Shown piece after piece: positions 1-7,910 of a stretch of 64,000 nt of DNA. The stretch spans positions 152,883-216,882 of the forward strand of contig JBMONI010000024.1 in assembly GCA_049324575.1 (NCBI GenBank), read 5' to 3'. The position numbers were made by a program, and so were the translations under genes. Position 1 is the first letter of the stretch. The number at the start of each line of letters is the position of its first letter. Below the pieces are notes generated by a model that was given only the letters and a program-made list of their open reading frames with translations, did no database searches and was not told where the DNA came from. This DNA comes from JBMONI01 sp049324575 (GTDB lineage Bacteria; Omnitrophota; Omnitrophia; Omnitrophales; Aquincolibacteriaceae).

Positions 1-3
1 CGT

Positions 4-31
4 ATTATAGCAAAATCAATTCCGGCCTCAA
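4..31 (-). promoter_or_regulatory. Promoter reading out of the left edge
   Basis: On the minus strand a -35 TTGAGG (26-31) is followed after 16 bases by a -10 TATAAT (4-9) preceded by TGC. This is close to the sigma-70 consensus with an extended -10. It points left, so it would drive a minus-strand gene lying outside the window. Confidence 0.5.
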
Positions 32-113
32 GATTTTTTTAGACCTGTGGAACCCTTCCCAAATATAGGATTTTATAGCAAGCAGGATCAAAAAAGAACC
101 GGGATGCCGGACT

Positions 114-566
114 TCAGGAGATTTTTGCGTATTCCGCATCCAAAGAGGCTCTGAGATCTTCGGGAATACAGAGGACCCGGCGTACGCTTTTGACCTTCGC
201 AAGATTGCGAAGTTCCTCGGCCGGCCAATCCCGCAACGGATCCGCGATCCCCAAGATCATCCCCTCGCCACTTATTTCGATCGGAAGCAGGGTGTATTTG
301 AGCGCGACGCTTCGAGGGATCTTTTTGACCGCTTCGGGATTGATCTTGACCCGTTTCAGATCAACAAACTCAAGGCCATATTGCTCAGCCAGAGCCTGAT
401 AAAAAAGCGGCTGAGAGATCTGCTTCTTACGCATCAAGATCTCGCCGAGCCTTTCCTGGGTCCGGCGCTGTTCCTGCAGACTCTCCTCGAGCCCCTCCCA
501 TTCGATCCGCTTTTTTCGGACGAGGATCTCGCCGATCCTCCAGATCGTTTTCAACGCTTCTTTCAT
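114..566 (-). CDS. Stand-alone MshEN (GspE/PilB N-terminal) domain protein
   Basis: A 150-residue protein whose residues ~35-145 match the MshEN fold found at the N-terminus of type II secretion/type IV pilus ATPases. Visible signs are the GEILMRKKQIS helix, an AEQYGLEFVDL segment and ALKYTLLPIEISG before an 'IADP' turn. No ATPase domain follows, so it is a free-standing module. In known proteins MshEN domains bind c-di-GMP or act as adaptors. Whether this copy keeps the ligand residues cannot be judged by eye. The ATG overlaps the metF stop as ATGA, so it is the last gene of the minus-strand operon. The biological role is unknown. Confidence 0.7.
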   Translation of the reverse strand: MKEALKTIWRIGEILVRKKRIEWEGLEESLQEQRRTQERLGEILMRKKQISQPLFYQALAEQYGLEFVDLKRVKINPEAVKKIPRSVALKYTLLPIEISGEGMILGIADPLRDWPAEELRNLAKVKSVRRVLCIPEDLRASLDAEYAKIS

Positions 567-1441
567 CGGATCCCGAGCCTGGTATAGATCTCTAAAGTCG
601 CCTTGGATTTGTTCAAGGTGTAGAAATGCAGGCCCGGTGCTCCGAAATCAAGAAGCCCTTTGCACTGCTGCGTCGCAAAATCAATGCCGAAATGTTCGAC
701 CGAAGCCGAATCGTCCCCATATTGACGGATCGCGGCCGCCACTTCTTGAGGGATTTTCGCACCGCACATCGCGGAGAATTTCTGGATCTGCGGTCCGTGG
801 GTCACCGGCATGATCCCGGGAATGATCGGGACCTTGATCCCCGCACGATAAGCGCGCTCGACGAACCGGAAGTAATACTCGTTGTCGAAAAAGAGCTGGG
901 TGATCACGGCCTCGGCGCCCTGATCGACCTTGTGTTTCAGATGCCAGATGTCTTTGACGAGATCCCGGCACTCCGGATGCCCTTCCGGATAACCCGCCAC
1001 GAGGATGTCAAAAGTCTTCGTGAATTCCGGATGCGAGCGGATAAAGCGGACCAGCTCGGAGGCATAACAGAAACCGTCCGGGGCCGGCGTAAAGGCACTT
1101 TCCCCCTTCGGGGGATCCCCTCTCAGGGCGACTAGATTCTCGACCCGATGCGCTTTCAGGTCGGCCAGGATTTGGCCGATCTCGGCGCGACCGTGTCCGA
1201 TACAGGTCAAATGCGCGGCCGCTTCGATCCCAATCTCGTTTTTGAGCCGGGAAACGATCCTCAAGGTATGGTCGCGGGTCGTCCCCATCGCCCCATAGGT
1301 GACCGAAACGAACGCCGGCTCAAGCTTCTTCAGCTCCGCGATCGCGCTGAAAAGGCGAGTCTCCCCTTCCGGATCTTTCGGCGGAAAGAACTCAAAAGAA
1401 AAGAAAGGTTTCTTTTCCTGAAAATGTTCGGAGATCCTCAT
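563..1441 (-). CDS. metF: 5,10-methylenetetrahydrofolate reductase
   Basis: A 292-residue FAD-dependent TIM-barrel enzyme that reduces 5,10-methylene-THF to 5-methyl-THF for methionine synthesis and C1 metabolism. The N-terminal FSFEFFPPKDPEG motif, an internal ALRGDPP stretch and the late IPGIMPV segment are typical of MetF. The reading frame stays open upstream, but homology starts at the ATG at 1441. That ATG overlaps the stop of the preceding amidotransferase gene as ATGA, which fixes the start. The length matches the family. No separate promoter is seen, so it is probably co-transcribed with the genes to its right. Confidence 0.93.
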   Translation of the reverse strand: MRISEHFQEKKPFFSFEFFPPKDPEGETRLFSAIAELKKLEPAFVSVTYGAMGTTRDHTLRIVSRLKNEIGIEAAAHLTCIGHGRAEIGQILADLKAHRVENLVALRGDPPKGESAFTPAPDGFCYASELVRFIRSHPEFTKTFDILVAGYPEGHPECRDLVKDIWHLKHKVDQGAEAVITQLFFDNEYYFRFVERAYRAGIKVPIIPGIMPVTHGPQIQKFSAMCGAKIPQEVAAAIRQYGDDSASVEHFGIDFATQQCKGLLDFGAPGLHFYTLNKSKATLEIYTRLGIR

Positions 1442-2169
1442 GCAAGACCCCCCGTCGTCTCCAGAAAATTCCGGATAAGGGTCTTTCCACGTAGCGTGTA
1501 CTCTTTCAGAACGCGGTAAAAATGCGCAACGATCTGGGGGCCGTTGGCCCCGCGAAGCTCCGGGCTCGACTGGATCCATTCCCTCAGCATCGGCAGGGTC
1601 AGCTCCATATGCCCCTGCATGCCGTACGCATTCGCACCGACCCTGACAATCTGATTTTTGCAAAGTTTACCGGTGCCGAGAAGGGCCATCGCCGGCGTAA
1701 GCTCGACCGTCTCCCCGTGGATATGAAAGATTTCGAAAGCCGTTCCGATCTTCCCAAAAACCGTGTCCTGGAGCCCTTCTTCGGTCATTTCAACACGGTA
1801 GACCCGGCCCTCTTCGTCCCAAAAACCCGTTTCCGGAACGGGATTCTTGACCACCTTCCCGCCGGCCGCCTTGACAAGGATCTGAAGTCCCAGGCAGATC
1901 CCGAGATATGGAATACCGGCACTCAGTGCCTGCGTAACTTTATCGGTTTCCAAAAGGATCTTTTCGTTCGGATCGTTCGCGCTGTCCGGTCCCCCTAGAA
2001 CGATCATCGCGCGGAAATCCGCCGGGTTGGGGATCGTTTCGCCCCGCTCCAGATCGATCACCCGAGCCTGCAGGGCCTGCTCTTTGAGGACCGGTTCGAA
2101 CAGGCCCGGCCCTTCATGCGACACATTCTTGACGATAAGGATCTCGCCGTCTTGCACCGCGCTCCTCAT
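1438..2169 (-). CDS. Class I glutamine amidotransferase (GMP-synthase-like)
   Basis: A 243-residue protein with a complete class I GATase core. The nucleophile Cys92 sits in GICLGLQ, and the His187/Glu189 pair sits in GMQGHMELT. GGP at residues 59-61 marks the oxyanion strand. This free-standing type resembles the N-terminal half of GuaA but has no synthetase domain. Its ammonia acceptor is unknown, and some relatives are gamma-glutamyl hydrolases. Residues after ~200 form a helical tail. It is translationally coupled to metF by a 4-base overlap. The start is the only ATG before the first beta strand, and its Shine-Dalgarno is weak. Confidence 0.8.
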   Translation of the reverse strand: MRSAVQDGEILIVKNVSHEGPGLFEPVLKEQALQARVIDLERGETIPNPADFRAMIVLGGPDSANDPNEKILLETDKVTQALSAGIPYLGICLGLQILVKAAGGKVVKNPVPETGFWDEEGRVYRVEMTEEGLQDTVFGKIGTAFEIFHIHGETVELTPAMALLGTGKLCKNQIVRVGANAYGMQGHMELTLPMLREWIQSSPELRGANGPQIVAHFYRVLKEYTLRGKTLIRNFLETTGGLA

Positions 2170-2190
2170 TCTGTTTTAAAACGAACGTGG

Positions 2191-2589
2191 TTACAGTAAA
2201 AAAGTGATGATCAAAAAAAGGATACCCACCGCAGTATAGCACAAGGCGAGGATCCTTGCCGCAGTCCTGTCACCCAGGAAAAGACCCCGCGCGATCTGCC
2301 GAAGGAATTCATAGCGAAGGACTGCAAAGACAGTCTTCGTGAAAAGCAGCGTCACATAGCAGCAGAGAACCAGGGGGAGGAAATCCGGCCGCGAAAAAAA
2401 ACGATACCAGGCCGCCAGGGTCAGGGCAAAGACCGCCGCGCCCGCGACCGAAAGCCAGACCGGCCGCTTGACCGGAAGGTACCGTTCCAGATGCGCCTCA
2501 TCGTCCGTTCTCGCTTTGCGGAAAACGCATGCCATCGGAAGGAACGCGCTCAAGGCCAGGCACGCGCTTAAAAAGCGAAAATAGCTCAT
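2191..2589 (-). CDS. Hypothetical four-helix membrane protein
   Basis: A 132-residue hydrophobic protein with about four predicted membrane segments (roughly 2-22, 43-62, 70-92 and 109-131) separated by short Arg-rich loops. No family motif was recognised. It lies between the KTSC gene (5 bases away) and the amidotransferase gene (21 bases away), so it is probably part of the same transcript. The function cannot be inferred. Confidence 0.6.
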   Translation of the reverse strand: MSYFRFLSACLALSAFLPMACVFRKARTDDEAHLERYLPVKRPVWLSVAGAAVFALTLAAWYRFFSRPDFLPLVLCCYVTLLFTKTVFAVLRYEFLRQIARGLFLGDRTAARILALCYTAVGILFLIITFLL

Positions 2590-2594
2590 CGGGG

Positions 2595-2822
2595 TCAGAT
2601 CCGTTTCTGATCTGTCGTCTTCCGGCAGGCATAGTGATCGCGGATATATTGTTCGAAATACTGCCCGTAGGAATCCGCTTTCAGGAAAGCCTCAAAGACC
2701 TCCTGAGGAACCGCTTCATAAGTATAGACATTCCCCGTTTTGAAAGCGACCTCCAGGATCTTTTTCTTCTCATCATAACCCAGGATCGCGATCTCGCTCG
2801 AACGGACGGCTATGCGCTTCAC
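2595..2822 (-). CDS. KTSC domain protein
   Basis: A 75-residue protein that is almost entirely one KTSC domain: V-x-SS-x-I near the start, then GYDEKKKILEVAF, a G-x-VYTYEAVP segment, and a final DSYGQYFEQYIRDHY. This small fold resembles the C-terminal part of lysyl-tRNA synthetases and usually occurs as a lone domain of unknown function. I choose the GTG at 2822 because AGGAGG lies five bases upstream. An earlier in-frame GTG at 2828 overlaps that ribosome-binding site. The Shine-Dalgarno itself overlaps the stop of the coiled-coil gene, suggesting coupling. Confidence 0.75.
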   Translation of the reverse strand: MKRIAVRSSEIAILGYDEKKKILEVAFKTGNVYTYEAVPQEVFEAFLKADSYGQYFEQYIRDHYACRKTTDQKRI

Positions 2823-2831
2823 GGGCACCTC

Positions 2832-3512
2832 CTAGATCCGCATCACCGGAAGCCTCGGTAAAGGCATCACCGGCTCTTCTTTTTCGCCCTCATCCTTTTC
2901 ATCCTCCCCTCGCGAAGTCTTGAATTTATCGATATCGAGCGAAAATCCTTTGCCCCAGCGGCTCTCGGTCAAGCTCTGTAGTAGGATCTCTAGTTTGGTC
3001 ATGGCGATCGTCTTCGCAGCCCGTTCTTCGTCCAGGGCCATTCGGAGTTCCCCCAAACCGCGCTCAAGGCGATTGATCTCTTTTTTGAAGAAGCGGACCA
3101 CTTGTTTGGCAAAACGGCTCTCAACCTCGCGCTGAAGCGACTCCTGCTGGTGTTTAGCGCTCAGGATCGCCCCGGTGCCGAGGCCCGCGGCAAGCGCTCC
3201 TCCCAGCATCCCGGTGAAAAGAAAAAGGATCCCCGTGCGGTAAACAAGCGCCCGGGAACTCAAGCGAAAGTGGTCGGTTAGGCGGTTTCGTTCTTTTTGT
3301 TCGCGCGCATAAGCGGCTTCGAGCTTTTGGGTCTCTTGATAAAGCTTCTCGAAATCGTCGCGCAAACGCGCAGCCTTGGCTTCCGTTTCGTGATTTTGGA
3401 TCTCGAGTGCGTGGATCCGGGCCCGACTTTTTTCGCGCGCCTGGTATTCAGCCATGAACCAGGTAGCAACCCCGGCCGTAATAAAAATAAGAACCTGCGT
3501 AATGAGCTCCAT
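2832..3512 (-). CDS. Coiled-coil membrane protein, unknown function
   Basis: A 226-residue protein with an N-terminal membrane helix (~4-22), a charged coiled coil (~25-80), a second membrane segment rich in Gly/Ala (~90-115), another long coiled coil (~120-175) and an acidic, Lys/Glu-rich tail (~195-215). No known family was recognised. AGGAGG lies about ten bases before the ATG. It is the first gene of the run that ends with the MshEN protein. Two helices flanking a coiled coil could organise a membrane complex, but that is only a guess. Confidence 0.6.
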   Translation of the reverse strand: MELITQVLIFITAGVATWFMAEYQAREKSRARIHALEIQNHETEAKAARLRDDFEKLYQETQKLEAAYAREQKERNRLTDHFRLSSRALVYRTGILFLFTGMLGGALAAGLGTGAILSAKHQQESLQREVESRFAKQVVRFFKKEINRLERGLGELRMALDEERAAKTIAMTKLEILLQSLTESRWGKGFSLDIDKFKTSRGEDEKDEGEKEEPVMPLPRLPVMRI

Positions 3513-3616
3513 AGGATTCCCGCCTCCTTCGCGACCCCTCGGTTGAAATCGATCTTGGTCCGTTTATCTATATCGGCCAGAAAAGGCGGAGGGTTCAGGC
3601 GTTTTTGCCCCGGGGC

Positions 3617-3898
3617 TCAATCGTCGTTGAGAAGATCTTCAAGCTCGAAGGCGAGCCCTTCGAGGGTCGTCGGAGAACCGTCGACCGTCACGGAAGCGCG
3701 GACCGTCAGGACGGGGAGATCCCGGCGCAGCGCTTCCAAGACCCGGATCGCCGTATCGCGTCCCGGTCTTTCAAAAAGGTCCCGGAGCTCGGCCCGGATC
3801 TTTTCAAAGTCCCCGGCAGTGCCCACCTCCTCAAGAGCCTCGCAGGCGATCTCGATCTCCTGCGCGCACGCGATCCAGGCGGCTTTTTCCGAACTCAT
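3617..3898 (-). CDS. Small acidic hypothetical protein
   Basis: A 93-residue acidic, mostly helical protein with no recognised motif. The second of two nearby Met codons (3898) has AAAGGA at proper spacing, while the first (3904) directly abuts it, so the second is preferred. It ends in an ELEDLLNDD acidic tail. It lies divergent to pntAA across a ~95-base intergenic region and ~100 bases upstream of the coiled-coil gene. The ribosome-binding site and clean minus-strand context support a real gene. The role is unknown. Confidence 0.5.
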   Translation of the reverse strand: MSSEKAAWIACAQEIEIACEALEEVGTAGDFEKIRAELRDLFERPGRDTAIRVLEALRRDLPVLTVRASVTVDGSPTTLEGLAFELEDLLNDD

Positions 3899-3941
3899 GG
3901 ACATTTCCTTTCTAAAAGCGTGTCTTTTTTTTTGCGCCCTA

Positions 3942-3950
3942 TGCTAGAAT
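3942..3950 (+). promoter_or_regulatory. Extended -10 promoter element for pntAA
   Basis: TGC followed directly by TAGAAT forms an extended -10, 44 bases before the pntAA ATG. The expected -35 position is only a T-rich tract. The same TGC-TAnnnT element precedes several other genes in this window. Confidence 0.4.
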
Positions 3951-3993
3951 GCGGTGTTTTTATGCTGAGGCATTATCACAAAGGCAGGGCCCT

Positions 3994-5139
3994 ATGACAA
4001 TCGTTATTGCCGTTCCGAAAGAGATCACGGCACTCGAGAGCCGCGTAGCCGCCACTCCGGAGACCGTCAAAAAAATGGTCGCCATGGGGCTGAGCGTCCG
4101 GGTAGAAACCCAGGCCGGGCTGAGCGCCATGTTCCGTGACACGGATTATGAAAAAGCCGGCGCCTCGATCGCGCCTTCGAAAAAACAATTGTACGCCGGC
4201 GCGAAGATCGTCCTGAAAGTCCAGCCGCCGACGCAAGACCCTAAAACCGGGGAGGACGAAAATGAGCTCATTGCGTCCGATGCGATCCTGATCGGTTTCT
4301 TCATGGCCCGGTGGAATCCGGCTTGGGTTCAAAAGATGAACGCCCGCGGTATCCCGGTCTTCTCGATCGACGGGATCCCCCGGATCGCGCGCGCCCAAAA
4401 AATGGACGCCTTGTCTTCCCAGAGCAATATCGCCGGCTACAAAGCGGTCCTCCTGGCGGCGAACCGTCTCCATAAAATGATGCCGCTTTTCATGACCGCG
4501 GCCGGAACGATCATGCCGGCCCGCGTTTTTGTCCTGGGTGCCGGGGTCGCAGGGCTCCAGGCGATCGCCACGGCCAAAAGACTCGGCGCCGTGGTCGAGG
4601 CGTTTGATACGCGGCCGGTCGTTCGGGAACAGGTCGAAAGTCTCGGCGGGAAATTCGTCCAGTTCCAGATCGCCTCCGGGACGCAAGACGCGGGCGGCTA
4701 CGCAAGAGAACTTTCCGAACAGGACCATAAAAAAGAGACCGAACTCGTGGCCAAACATGTCAGCGAAGCCGATATCGTGATCACGACCGCCCTGATCCCG
4801 GGCAAACCCGCACCGCTTTTGATCACGGAAGAAACGGTGCGCCGGATGAAGCCCGGCTCGGTCATCGTCGACCTCGCGGCCGAAAACGGCGGGAATTGCG
4901 CTTTGACGGAAAAAGGCAAAGAAGTGGAGAAACACGGTGTAACGATCCTCGGGACCGTGAACCTTCCCAGCCTGGTCGCTTCCGATGCCGCCCGGCTTTA
5001 CGCCAAGAACATCCTGAACTTTCTCGAAGAGATCGTCAAAGACGGCAAGCTAAAAATCGACCTCCAGGACGAAGTAATCCAAGGGGCTCTCGTGACCGAT
5101 CCGGCCCGCTGTGCCGTCTCGGCCGGTTCCGCAGTCTGA
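3994..5139 (+). CDS. pntAA: NAD(P) transhydrogenase subunit alpha part 1
   Basis: A 381-residue soluble NAD(H)-binding subunit (domain I) of proton-translocating transhydrogenase. It begins with the typical IAVPKE segment. The Rossmann motif VLGAGVAGLQAIATAKRLG ends in an acidic residue at AFDTRP, as expected for NAD(H). The ETELVAKH and TTALIPGKPAP stretches are characteristic of PntAA rather than alanine dehydrogenase. The length fits the three-subunit enzyme type, but no pntAB or pntB follows. leuC starts 128 bases downstream. Either the partners lie elsewhere or this subunit works alone. The upstream in-frame Met at 3949 lies inside the promoter, so 3994 with its purine-rich leader is the start. 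Confidence 0.9.
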   Translation: MTIVIAVPKEITALESRVAATPETVKKMVAMGLSVRVETQAGLSAMFRDTDYEKAGASIAPSKKQLYAGAKIVLKVQPPTQDPKTGEDENELIASDAILIGFFMARWNPAWVQKMNARGIPVFSIDGIPRIARAQKMDALSSQSNIAGYKAVLLAANRLHKMMPLFMTAAGTIMPARVFVLGAGVAGLQAIATAKRLGAVVEAFDTRPVVREQVESLGGKFVQFQIASGTQDAGGYARELSEQDHKKETELVAKHVSEADIVITTALIPGKPAPLLITEETVRRMKPGSVIVDLAAENGGNCALTEKGKEVEKHGVTILGTVNLPSLVASDAARLYAKNILNFLEEIVKDGKLKIDLQDEVIQGALVTDPARCAVSAGSAV

Positions 5140-5195
5140 TCAGCCGGACGGTTCTTTCTTTCACGCCGTTCCCTGCAAGACCCAAAGCTTGAGAC

Positions 5196-5224
5196 TGGAA
5201 TCCAGCGCTTTTCTTTGCTAAGAT
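5196..5224 (+). promoter_or_regulatory. Probable leuCD promoter
   Basis: TGGAAT (5196-5201) lies 17 bases from TAAGAT (5219-5224), which is preceded by TGC. The -35 is weak but the -10 is extended. It lies 44 bases before the leuC start. Confidence 0.4.
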
Positions 5225-5267
5225 GCGCGTTTCACGGCCCTTCGAGGCGCCTTGAAAACAAAAACCT

Positions 5268-6668
5268 ATGGCAAAAACGCTTTTAGACAAGATCTGGGAA
5301 ACCCACGAAGTCACGAAACTTGCGGACGGGACTCCCCTGCTTTTCATCGACCGCCATCTGATCCACGAGGTCACGAGCCCGCAGGCCTTTGAAGGCCTCC
5401 GGCTCTCGGGCCGCAAGGTGCGGCATCCAGAACTGACCTTCGCCACCATGGACCATAATGTCCCCACCGACGACCGCACCACGATCCGCGACATGGTTTC
5501 GAAGGCCCAAATGGAAGCCCTGACGAAAAACTGCCGGGAATTCGGCGTTCGTCTTTATGATCTCTCAAGCCGTGATCAGGGGATCGTCCATATCATCGGA
5601 CCCGAGCTCGGGATCACCCTGCCCGGGACGACCATCGTCTGCGGCGATTCTCACACGGCGACCCACGGAGCCTTCGGTGCTTTGGCCTTCGGGATCGGCA
5701 CTTCCGAGGTCGAACATGTGCTGGCCACGCAATGCCTTCCCCAGAAACGGGCGAAGTCGGTCCAAGTGGATTTCACGGGAAAGCTCGCCTCGCATGTAGC
5801 TTCCAAAGACATGATCCTGAAACTGATCGGCCAGATCGGGACGGCCGGCGGAACCGGTTGTATTTTTGAATACACCGGGCCTGTTATCCGCGCGCTGACG
5901 ATGGAAGCGCGTATGACGATCTGCAATATGTCGATCGAAGCCGGAGCGCGGGCCGGTCTAATCGCCCCTGATGAGACCACGTTTGAGTATCTCGCGAAGC
6001 CAGAGAGGGTTTTCGCTCCCCAAGGCAAGGCGTTCGAGGAAGCGGTCACACATTGGCGCAAGCTCGCCACTGATGAAGGGGCCGTTTTTGACCGCAAGAT
6101 CACCGTGGATTGCGACCGCCTCCTCCCCCAGGTTTCCTGGGGAACAAGCCCAGGCATGGTCACCGATGTGACCGGTGTCGTCCCGGAGCCGTCCCAGGTC
6201 CCCGGCTATAGCGCCAAGGACGTGGAACAGTCCCTCCACTATATGGGATTGAAACCCGGAACGCCGATCACCGGAATCAAGATCAACACGGTTTTTATCG
6301 GAAGCTGCACGAATGGAAGGATCGAGGACCTTCGCCAGGCCGCGGCGATCTTCCGCGGACGCAAAGTCGCCCAAAACGTGCGGGTCCTGGTCGTCCCGGG
6401 ATCGCAAAAGGTCAAGGCCCATGCGGAGGCGGAAGGCCTGGACAGGATCTTCAAAGCCGCGGGATGCGAATGGCGTGAATCGGGCTGCAGCATGTGTCTT
6501 GCGATGAACCCAGACCAGCTGAAACCCGGCGAACGATGCGCTTCAACCTCGAACCGTAATTTCGAAGGGCGTCAAGGCAAGGGCGGACGCACCCACCTTG
6601 TGAGCCCGGAGATGGCTGCCGCCGCCGCGGTCGCCGGACATTTTGTCGACATCCGGACCTGGAGATGA
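5268..6668 (+). CDS. leuC: 3-isopropylmalate dehydratase large subunit
   Basis: A 466-residue aconitase-superfamily enzyme that, with LeuD, isomerises 2-isopropylmalate to 3-isopropylmalate in leucine synthesis. The three [4Fe-4S] ligands are visible as Cys347 in GSCTNGR and Cys407/Cys410 in SGCSMCLAMNPD. CGDSHTATHGAFGALAFGIG is the substrate-pocket signature. Full family length. leuD begins four bases after the stop, so the two form a two-gene operon. leuA and leuB are not present here. Members of this family can also act on methylmalate or related acids, which the sequence alone cannot exclude. Confidence 0.93.
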   Translation: MAKTLLDKIWETHEVTKLADGTPLLFIDRHLIHEVTSPQAFEGLRLSGRKVRHPELTFATMDHNVPTDDRTTIRDMVSKAQMEALTKNCREFGVRLYDLSSRDQGIVHIIGPELGITLPGTTIVCGDSHTATHGAFGALAFGIGTSEVEHVLATQCLPQKRAKSVQVDFTGKLASHVASKDMILKLIGQIGTAGGTGCIFEYTGPVIRALTMEARMTICNMSIEAGARAGLIAPDETTFEYLAKPERVFAPQGKAFEEAVTHWRKLATDEGAVFDRKITVDCDRLLPQVSWGTSPGMVTDVTGVVPEPSQVPGYSAKDVEQSLHYMGLKPGTPITGIKINTVFIGSCTNGRIEDLRQAAAIFRGRKVAQNVRVLVVPGSQKVKAHAEAEGLDRIFKAAGCEWRESGCSMCLAMNPDQLKPGERCASTSNRNFEGRQGKGGRTHLVSPEMAAAAAVAGHFVDIRTWR

Positions 6669-6671
6669 CCC

Positions 6672-7319
6672 ATGGAACCCTTTAAGATCCATCGCGGGAT
6701 CGTGGCGCCGCTCGATACGGCCAATGTGGACACCGACCAGATCATCGCCAAACAATTCCTCAAATCCATTCACCGGACCGGATTCGGCGAGCACCTCTTC
6801 CATGACTGGCGGTACCACGACGACGGAAGCGAAAATCCGAATTTCATCCTGAACCGGCCCGCATTCAAAAAAGCAACGATCCTGCTCGCACGGAATAATT
6901 TCGGATGCGGTTCAAGCCGTGAGCACGCCGTGTGGGCGATCCAGCAATACGGATTCAAGGCGGTGGTCGCACCCAAGCGCTCCGCCGGGGACGGCTCGGG
7001 GATCCCCGCTTTTGCGGACATCTTTCGCAACAACAGTTTCAAGAACGGTCTCCTCACGGTCGAGCTTCCCGATCAAGAGGTCGAGACGATCTTTCAGCGG
7101 ATCGCTTCCGAGGGCGCTCTCGAGATGACCGTCGATCTCACCCGGCAGACGCTCATCCTGCACAGCCGCTCGGAACTTTCCTTTTCTTTCGAGATCGATC
7201 CGGCCAACCGAACCCGATTGCTCGAGGGGCTGGATGATATCGGCATGACTCTCCAAGCACTTCCCGCCATTGAAGCCTTTGAGAAAAGACACAAGACCCG
7301 CCTGGGTTCTTCCGTCTGA
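6672..7319 (+). CDS. leuD: 3-isopropylmalate dehydratase small subunit
   Basis: A 215-residue swivel domain partner of LeuC. The NFGCGSSREHAVWAI motif that contacts substrate is intact around residues 75-90, and the early TANVDTDQIIAKQFL segment is typical. GGAG at the end of leuC serves as the ribosome-binding site. It converges with the receiver gene on the other strand, with 11 bases between the stops and no clear terminator. Confidence 0.93.
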   Translation: MEPFKIHRGIVAPLDTANVDTDQIIAKQFLKSIHRTGFGEHLFHDWRYHDDGSENPNFILNRPAFKKATILLARNNFGCGSSREHAVWAIQQYGFKAVVAPKRSAGDGSGIPAFADIFRNNSFKNGLLTVELPDQEVETIFQRIASEGALEMTVDLTRQTLILHSRSELSFSFEIDPANRTRLLEGLDDIGMTLQALPAIEAFEKRHKTRLGSSV

Positions 7320-7330
7320 TCGATCTGGGT

Positions 7331-7708
7331 CTATTTAAGAATGGGGTGGACGGCTTTTTGCAGCTCGTCCGCAGTGAAAGGCTTTTTGATATAACCTTTC
7401 AGGCCGGGGTGTTTCGCGTAGGCTTCCTGCTTTTTCTCTTCCTCATGCTCGGTGGAAAGCATGATGATGGGGATCTGGGCCAGGGCCGGCACCTTGGCAA
7501 CGGCCTCGATGAATTCGATCCCGGAAAGCTCCGGCATCGCCCAATCACAAATAATGAGCTTGATGTCTTTGTAATGGCGCCCGAGGATTTCGATCCCCTG
7601 ATTCCCGTTCTCCGCTTCAAGGATCTCGGCCTTCGCCCCTGATTTTTCAAGGGTCGTGATGATGACCTTGCGCTGGACACTCGAATCTTCGACGATTAGG
7701 ATTTTCAT
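7331..7708 (-). CDS. CheY-like single-domain response regulator
   Basis: A 125-residue receiver domain with nothing attached. The acidic pair Glu7-Asp8, phospho-acceptor Asp55 (IICDWAMPE), the Ser/Thr of MLSTEHE and Lys of IKKPF are all present, so it should be phosphorylatable. The start at ATG 7708 is set by the first beta strand MKILIVED. It is divergent from a CheX-like gene 200 bases away, and CheX proteins dephosphorylate CheY-type receivers. The pair may form a small signalling unit. No histidine kinase or chemotaxis genes are in the window. Confidence 0.85.
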   Translation of the reverse strand: MKILIVEDSSVQRKVIITTLEKSGAKAEILEAENGNQGIEILGRHYKDIKLIICDWAMPELSGIEFIEAVAKVPALAQIPIIMLSTEHEEEKKQEAYAKHPGLKGYIKKPFTADELQKAVHPILK

Positions 7709-7827
7709 GACATTGTTGGGTGGAAAAACCTTACACGCAGCTCCCTTCAAGCGTCCTTAAAATAGCTCAAATCCTCCCTATCTTCAAGAATAATTTTCCG
7801 ACGAGAATCATAAATGCAGAACGACTC

Positions 7828-7857
7828 TTGCGCATTCTCGGGACCTTTCGTTATGAT
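7828..7857 (+). promoter_or_regulatory. Promoter of the CheX-like gene
   Basis: TTGCGC (7828-7833) and TATGAT (7852-7857) are separated by 18 bases and lie ~55 bases before the start at 7911. The order and spacing fit a sigma-70 promoter. Confidence 0.45.
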
Positions 7858-7910
7858 ATGCAGTATTAATTCCGCCGCCGTGAAAGCCGATAACCTCTAG
7901 GGAGATTGTG

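Noticed and set aside
1442..1663. N-terminal extension of metF
   Set aside because: The extra 74 codons overlap the amidotransferase gene in another frame and have no MetF similarity. The ATGA overlap marks the true start.
3976..4935. 319-codon minus-strand open frame opposite pntAA
   Set aside because: The plus strand encodes a well-recognised PntAA, and the antisense product has no family features.
5268..7319. A complete leucine operon
   Set aside because: Only leuC and leuD are present. No leuA or leuB lies in the window.
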